This document shows, one piece after another, positions 58,217 through 64,000 of a DNA stretch of 64,000 nucleotides. The stretch lies in assembly GCA_024362935.1 (NCBI GenBank), contig JANCRA010000033.1, positions 7,769,001 to 7,833,000 of the forward strand, read 5' to 3'. The stretch comes from Setophaga petechia (Eukaryota > Chordata > Aves > Passeriformes > Parulidae). Within the stretch, counting starts at the first letter, position 1; each line of letters begins with the position of its first letter. The position numbers and the translations under genes were made by a program. The notes under the pieces were generated by a model, which saw only the letters and a list, made by a program, of their open reading frames with translations, made no database searches and was not told the origin of the DNA.

Positions 58217-59393
58217 TGTCACACATCTTTTATGAAAAATCATTTTTTTTAGGATTTTTCCTCTTGAGAAGCTGAGAAGCTTCAAGAATAAAATGTGAAC
58301 ATTGATTATCTGCTGCTGTGGAATGTAACAGGTGGATTCTTGATTGGCCCATGATGGGTGTTTGTAATTAATGGCCAATCACAATCAGCTGGCTTGGACA
58401 GAGAGCCAAGCCACAAACCTTTGTTATCACTCATTCTATTCTTAGCCAGCCTTCTGATAAAATCATAATATAATATAATATAATATAATATAATATAATA
58501 TAATATAATATAATATAATATAATATAATATAATATAATATAATATAATATAATATAATATAATATAATATAATATGATATAATATGATATGATATGATA
58601 TGATATGATATGATATGATATGATATGATATGATATGATATGATATGATATGATATGATATAATATGATATAATATGATATAATATGATATGATATAATA
58701 TGATATAATATGATATAATATAATATAATATAATATAATATAATATAATATAATATAATATGATATGATATGATATAATATAATATAATATAATATAATA
58801 TAATATAATATAATATAATATAATATAACATATAATATATTATATGTTATAATATATTATAACATATAATATTCATTTTAATATTTGCAAAAAGCCAATC
58901 ATAAAATACATGCATTTTTCACATCAGCTACTCAACGTTGCAGCAGAAAAAAGAAACCCCAAAGCCCCTTTCTGATCACCTGAATGAAGTTCCCTCCTGT
59001 GCGGGATCTGAGACATAAAATCCTTGCACTGGTGCTGTGCAAAGGTGAAATTCAAGATGGGAAAATTAAGGGAAACATCTTGAACTCATAGAGAATTATG
59101 CTGTTAAAGTCACAGACCAGTTAAGCTGCACATGACACTTCTAACCTAAAGCAACCCCAAATTAACAGAATTTACTTTGTTTCTGGCAGAGTAAATGATC
59201 ATGGCAACATGAATTCTTTAGTATAGTTTTAATATAATATATATCATAAAATAATAAATCTATTATTATTTCTTCTATTCTTTAGTATAGTTTTAATGTA
59301 ATATATATAATAAAATAATAAATCAGCCTTCTGAAACATGGAGTCAGATCCTCATCTCTTCCCTCATCCTCAGACCCCTGTGACACCATCACA
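58217..59393 (+). mobile_element. LTR, GTCACAGACAT family, split
   Basis: 5' part 58217-58465 (TGTCACACATCTTTTATG...CCAGCCTTCTGATAAAATCA). 3' part about 59268-59393 (TTAGTATAGTTTTAATGTAA...CACCATCACA), with a short duplicate at 59216-59262. Between them lie the pentanucleotide array and about 385 unrelated bases. The flanking 6-mers do not match clearly. Confidence 0.8.
58466..58828 (+). repeat. (TAATA)n/(TGATA)n pentanucleotide array
   Basis: About 72 units, with blocks of TAATA and TGATA alternating. It starts where other LTR copies have their short TAATATAATA tract. Confidence 0.97.
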
Positions 59394-61690
59394 ATCCTGC
59401 CCATCCCTCTGCTGGAAAAGGCTTTTTTGTGTCAGTCCTGGCTCAGGCATGGGGGTGGCCCAAACGAGGTTTCCAGTAATGGCAGCAGCCACGAGAACAA
59501 CTGTGAGCACCTCCAAACTCTGGTGGTTTGGCAGGAGCTCACCCTGACAGGAGAAATGTCACTGAGCTGGGGCTGTACAGTGAAAGGCTGCTCAGCAGGG
59601 CAGGACAAAATGCAGCTGACACGTTTTGGGGAGAGGGAAACAAGTGATGGCTCACAATATTTAATTATTTTTTAGGTGCAGGAAAAAAGAGCAAAGCCTG
59701 ATGTGCAACAGCACCTGCAAAACTTGCTGAGGTAACATTCCAAAAATCACAACAGGAGCACATTGTTTGAACAATAAATAAAGCAATCAATAACTCCTTA
59801 AGCACTTCCAGCTTCAGGGGCAAGCCAGGGGTGCCTCTAAGCTGAGTTTTCCCCTCTGTAGTAGATCTGAGTTTCAGGTGCTCAAAAGGGCATTCTTGGG
59901 GTTTTTTTTTCTGGAAAACTCAGCTAAGGAATTTGCTTTTCATGATGCCCAGGAGGGTCCCCACAAAGTAATAAGTCAGCATCATTTTCTAGCTGCAGCT
60001 GATAGCATTTATTGCTAATTCTTTAAACCCTTCTTTAAAAGAAAACAAGTCTGCAACCTGCATTGCACCCACAGGAATAATCTTTCTTTTCCTCAGTTTG
60101 GTAATTCAATTGTGACTTGTAAACTTGTGCAGCTGTAGCAAAAAAAAAAAAGAGTCTACAGTCAAGTCTAATCTATCTTGAGGAGAGTAAAAAGTGCTTA
60201 CCAGCACTGGTGTAGTAAATCCTGGCTGCTTTATTAAATAAAGGTAGAATTTCACTCAGAAGCCTTAAGGAAGAAGAGCTTTAAAATATTTGAACAATTT
60301 AGCACGTTCTGAAGCTGAATGAAGATGGATTGAATTTTGGTGTGAGATAGAAAGTGATGACAACCCAAATCCCACTTGAATAAATGTGGAAACGTGGCCA
60401 TTATTGGTGTTTTCTGGATGGTGAGAGACAAACCAGAACTGCCTGAGGATCACAGGATTTCTGCCACAGAAAACAGACTCTAAACAGATCCCAAAAGCTG
60501 TTTATAAGGGTAAATCAGCTCTTGAAGGGTATTTCCATCATCAGCACCCAGGAAGGCAGGGCAGGGCCCAGCAGGCAGCGGGTGGATCTTTAGTCCAGAG
60601 CCAAAATCTGAATTGATTTCATGGATTTGGGGTCACTCCCTTCCATGTCTGAGCTGTGCCTCTGCTCAGTTCTTTGTTGCAGCAGCAGCAGCAGGGATTT
60701 TCCAGGGTAGGAGATGCTTTCAGAGGTGGTTTGGTGTGCAGGCAGCCAAGGAAACTCCCCTGGCTGGGTGCACCAGGGGCTTTGCTCTCAGGTGGGAGCT
60801 CTCCCTCCTGCAGGAGCCCCTGAACTGGAGCACTGGGCTGGCTCTGCCTCCAAAGACAAAACCAGGGTGAATCACCTGAATATTCACCAACAAGAAATAA
60901 AACCCTGCAGGCTTTTAGCAAGGGAAGGGATGTGACACAAATATTGGAGCATTCCCCAGCTCTGTGCTCATTGCTGGTTTCTGGAGGCTCCAGAGGAGCT
61001 GGGAGCACAGAAATCCATTCCTGCCCTGAGAGGGCTCCAAGTGCTGCAAACCTGGGGCTGCCCCAGCCCAGAGCTGGGCACTCCCTGGGAAAGGTCCAAG
61101 CCAAGAGCAGAGGGATCCACCCACACTCATTTCCCATAATTTACTTTATTCTGACCCTTTAAATACAGCATTTCCAGTCTTGGATGATTTTTGAAGCAAA
61201 ACTGACTGAGAGTCTGGGATTGCAAATCCAGCAAGTTGAAGTGAGGGAGGTGACAAGAACATCTGCTGCTGGTTTGGGTTGGATATGAGTTTTTGTTGAA
61301 TATGACCTCAAGCACGCAAAAGGAAGAAAAATTCTGTTTTATTGCATTGGTCTGGCCAGAACTGATCTGCTCAGCAGATGATCTATGGATCCAACAAATC
61401 TTCAAAATGAAAAGTTCTTACTGATATAGGACACTGCCTGCAGAAAATGACACAAATTGCAGAGTGGTGTGTGAGGAGAGTTCCGAGCTGCAGCCTTGAA
61501 TTTCAGATTTCCAGGGCTGGAGGAACTGAACTCGACATGCAGAGCCCAAATTCACCCCTGAGACTCCAGTAAAAGTCACATCCAAATGCAAAATGGAATT
61601 GTTCTGCAGAAATCCTGGGAGGAAATCCTGCATATTTCATGCTGGGACTCCAGCTTGGTTGGTTCTTGTTCCAGTTCCTGCACATTTAAC
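59394..61690. other. Flank, nothing recognised
   Basis: No gene recognised. A string at 61136-61175 (ATAATTTACTTTATTCTG) recurs at 63697-63745. Confidence 0.45.
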
Positions 61691-61825
61691 TCACACTGGA
61701 GGTGTCCAGGGCAGGCTGGATGGGGTTTGGGACAAACTGGGATGCTGGAAGGTGGCAGGGGCTGGAATGAGATGATCTTTAGGCTCCCTTCCAACCCAAA
61801 CCACTCGGGGATTTTCTATTTACAA
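61691..61825 (+). mobile_element. CR1 LINE 3' end
   Basis: Ends GAGATGATCTTTAGGCTCCC - TTCCAACCCAAACCA, the canonical avian CR1 3' terminus, preceded by GGTGTCCAGGGCAGGCTGGA. Confidence 0.88.
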
Positions 61826-64000
61826 CTTTTCAAAGCTACAGACAACAGAAATCAAATTAACAGCCTGAAAACATGGCCACAGAGAAATATCTTATAATGG
61901 GACCACAGCTTGGAAAAGGAAAGGAAATTTCCTTTCAATTTCCTTTTCAATTCCAATAAATTTCCTTGATGAAATTGATTGTTAATTGTCCATTCTCCAA
62001 CCAAAGCAAGGGGCAAAATTAGTTCTGATTAACAAAGTTACACCAAATCACCACCGAGCTGCCCTGAAGTTCCTCTCACTGCCTCCTGCCAGGGCCTTAT
62101 GAATGCCAAGTGCAGGCACAGAGAATTCAGCCTGAAATAAATAAATAAACCAAATAAACAAACAGATAAATCAGAGATTAAAAAATAGATTAAATAAATA
62201 AATAAATGTGATCAAGATTTATTTTTATTTAGTAAAAAATTTGCCTTATTTACTAAAGCCCATCCCCTCCCTGGGTCAGGAGTGGGGACAAAGAGGAGCA
62301 GGAAAAAGAGGGTTTGAGTTCAGTGCACGGAGTTGTAGCTACTCTCAATATCTGGAGTAAGAACTGAGTAAAGGCAGCTTAGGAATGGCTCCACTGATTC
62401 ATGGGAAGAGATCTTCTCTTGTTTGAGAGGGACTGGAAGTGCTGTGAGCACAGGGACACCACGTGTGACAGGAGCAGTCAGTGCTGGGGTGCCCTGAGGG
62501 GCAATTTTAGGAGAAATAACAGAAATCCAGCATTGGGTCATCCTCTGCCTGCAGCCCGCATCAAAACAGCCAAAATAGGAGAATAAAAGTAGAAAAATAA
62601 CATTTCAGGGCAGGCCACTAAAAGCCTGTGTCAGGAGCAGCTCAGGGCTGTTTCTCTCAGAGCCTCTGGTGGAATCCAGATTGCTCAGGGTCTTCAGCCA
62701 CTGGAAAATAAAAAATTCCACTGAAAAATACCAGCCAGAGAGCCTGGAAATCTGAGCCATTTGTCCAGTTCATGCTGAATTCCCTCCTGGCCTCTCCCTG
62801 TTTCACCCTCAGCACAGATCAGGTCTTCAGGATTCTGCTCCCTGTTTCCATGTGGGTTAAAATCGTCCAATATGGGTTAAAATCGTCCAATATGGGTTAA
62901 AATCACCCAATTTGGGTTAAAATCACCCAATTCCCTGTGTTTGATGAAGCAGCACCATCTGGCACAGCAGCCCCTGCCATGGGCTGTGCTGCAGGTCCCT
63001 CCTTTAGGGCTGTCCCATCCTCCCTGAGTTTTTGGGGTGAAATTCCCTGAAATCCTCCTGGGACGTGGGACCCATCCCTAAGGACATTTAATTGTTTATA
63101 ACCCACAGCAAAGGGAGCTGATTGAACTGTGTTATAAATGAAGGCTGGCTTGCTTTTGGAGCATTCAAAATGCCTTTTTGAAAATGCCAATTAACAACTG
63201 ACAAACGTGAAAGAAATGCATTTATGACACAATGATCTCAATCCTCACATCCCTCAGTCTTGGAATGTGTCATCACTTTTTACTCAAGTGTAGCTTTTGT
63301 TGGAGGCTTCCCTTATTTTGGTTTTAATGAGAATTTAAGAATGGAATGAAAATATAATCCTGCAGCTTAATTCTGGTATAAGCCTAATCGAGTTTATGCA
63401 TAACAAAAATGTCAAGGCTTGTGTATTCTGCTGGAAGCCCTTACTTTGAAGCAATGCAATTAATTACACTTGAACATTCTAAAGGTTTATTGCTTCAGAT
63501 AAAAGCAGCCTGAGCACCTTCTTTACTATTATTTCCAGAAGCAAAACAGTGTAAAATAAAGATAATTGAAGTATCTCTGACAGACAGGTTGTTTTTACTT
63601 CTGAGGAGCTGCGTGGCTTTAACAAAGAACCTCCTTAAAGAAATTTAGGAGCAGCTGCTTTGCATAGAAAATTTTGGCTTGTGGCAGCCTAAGTCATAAT
63701 TTACTTTATTCTGGGCCTTTAAATATAACACTGTGCATTTCCATGGGTGATCTGGGTGCCAGTTTAATTACCCAACGTGGCTTTATATATGACTGATCAA
63801 ACTATGAAACCAGAAATTCAGTGCTGGGGCAGAATGGTGCTGCTAAAACTGAAAAACATCCCTTTAGGTCTGGCAGCAATCCTGGCCCAGCTCCATTCCC
63901 TTCCCCTGGTGGGAGGGATGCTGCAAGGCACACAGAGCTGAATCTGAGTTCTGCCTTCCAGAACTGGATCTGGGGCTGGGATCAGGGTTTTGACACTGAT
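61826..64000. other. Flank; one small repeat
   Basis: Holds a 20-base repeat at 62855-62935 (four units of AATATGGGTTAAAATCGTCC, drifting to ACCC) and the second copy of the ATAATTTACTTTATTCTG string. No gene recognised to the window end. Confidence 0.5.

Overview
This is a vertebrate, almost certainly bird, nuclear sequence. Genes are split by GT-AG introns, CR1 retrotransposon fragments are present, and many short solo LTRs with 6-bp target duplications suggest a songbird (passerine). There is no bacterial-type gene organisation.

Two protein-coding genes can be assembled exon by exon, both on the + strand. The first (about 9451-34213, perhaps starting at a candidate exon at 739-837) is a formin with two pleckstrin-homology (PH) domains, a short proline-rich FH1-like segment and an FH2 actin-assembly domain. 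It fits the PH-domain-containing formin (PHCF) subtype, which earlier phylogenetic work reported in many vertebrates but not in placental mammals. Seventeen exons join in phase to a model of about 747 residues, apart from one apparent +1 frameshift at a run of seven C in exon 7 (about 18684). The second gene (47045-52833) is CBLN4, a secreted C1q-family synaptic organiser. Its three coding exons give 195 residues, and it starts in a CpG-rich promoter region.

Layout. 1-738 holds a 69-bp higher-order tandem repeat, a hairpin and a possible promoter. 739-34213 is the formin, with introns full of minisatellites, solo LTRs and CR1 pieces. 34214-46430 is intergenic and holds a 1.1-kb satellite built on a unit of about 22 bp, a three-level nest of LTRs, and another LTR with a perfect 6-bp target duplication. 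46430-53885 is CBLN4, with a duplicated purine-rich leader and four tandem-repeat arrays in its introns. 53886-64000 is gene-free flank with a threefold segmental duplication, two pentanucleotide arrays, a split LTR and a CR1 3' end.

No sign was seen that the two genes work together. One product acts on actin inside the cell and the other is secreted to synapses; they are simply neighbours about 12.8 kb apart. No viral gag, pol or env coding sequence, RNA gene or CRISPR array was found. The most notable items are the PHCF formin, its exon-7 frame break, tandem arrays that copy its exon-6 splice donor and abut its exon-7 acceptor, and an LTR nest that carries its own empty-site copy.
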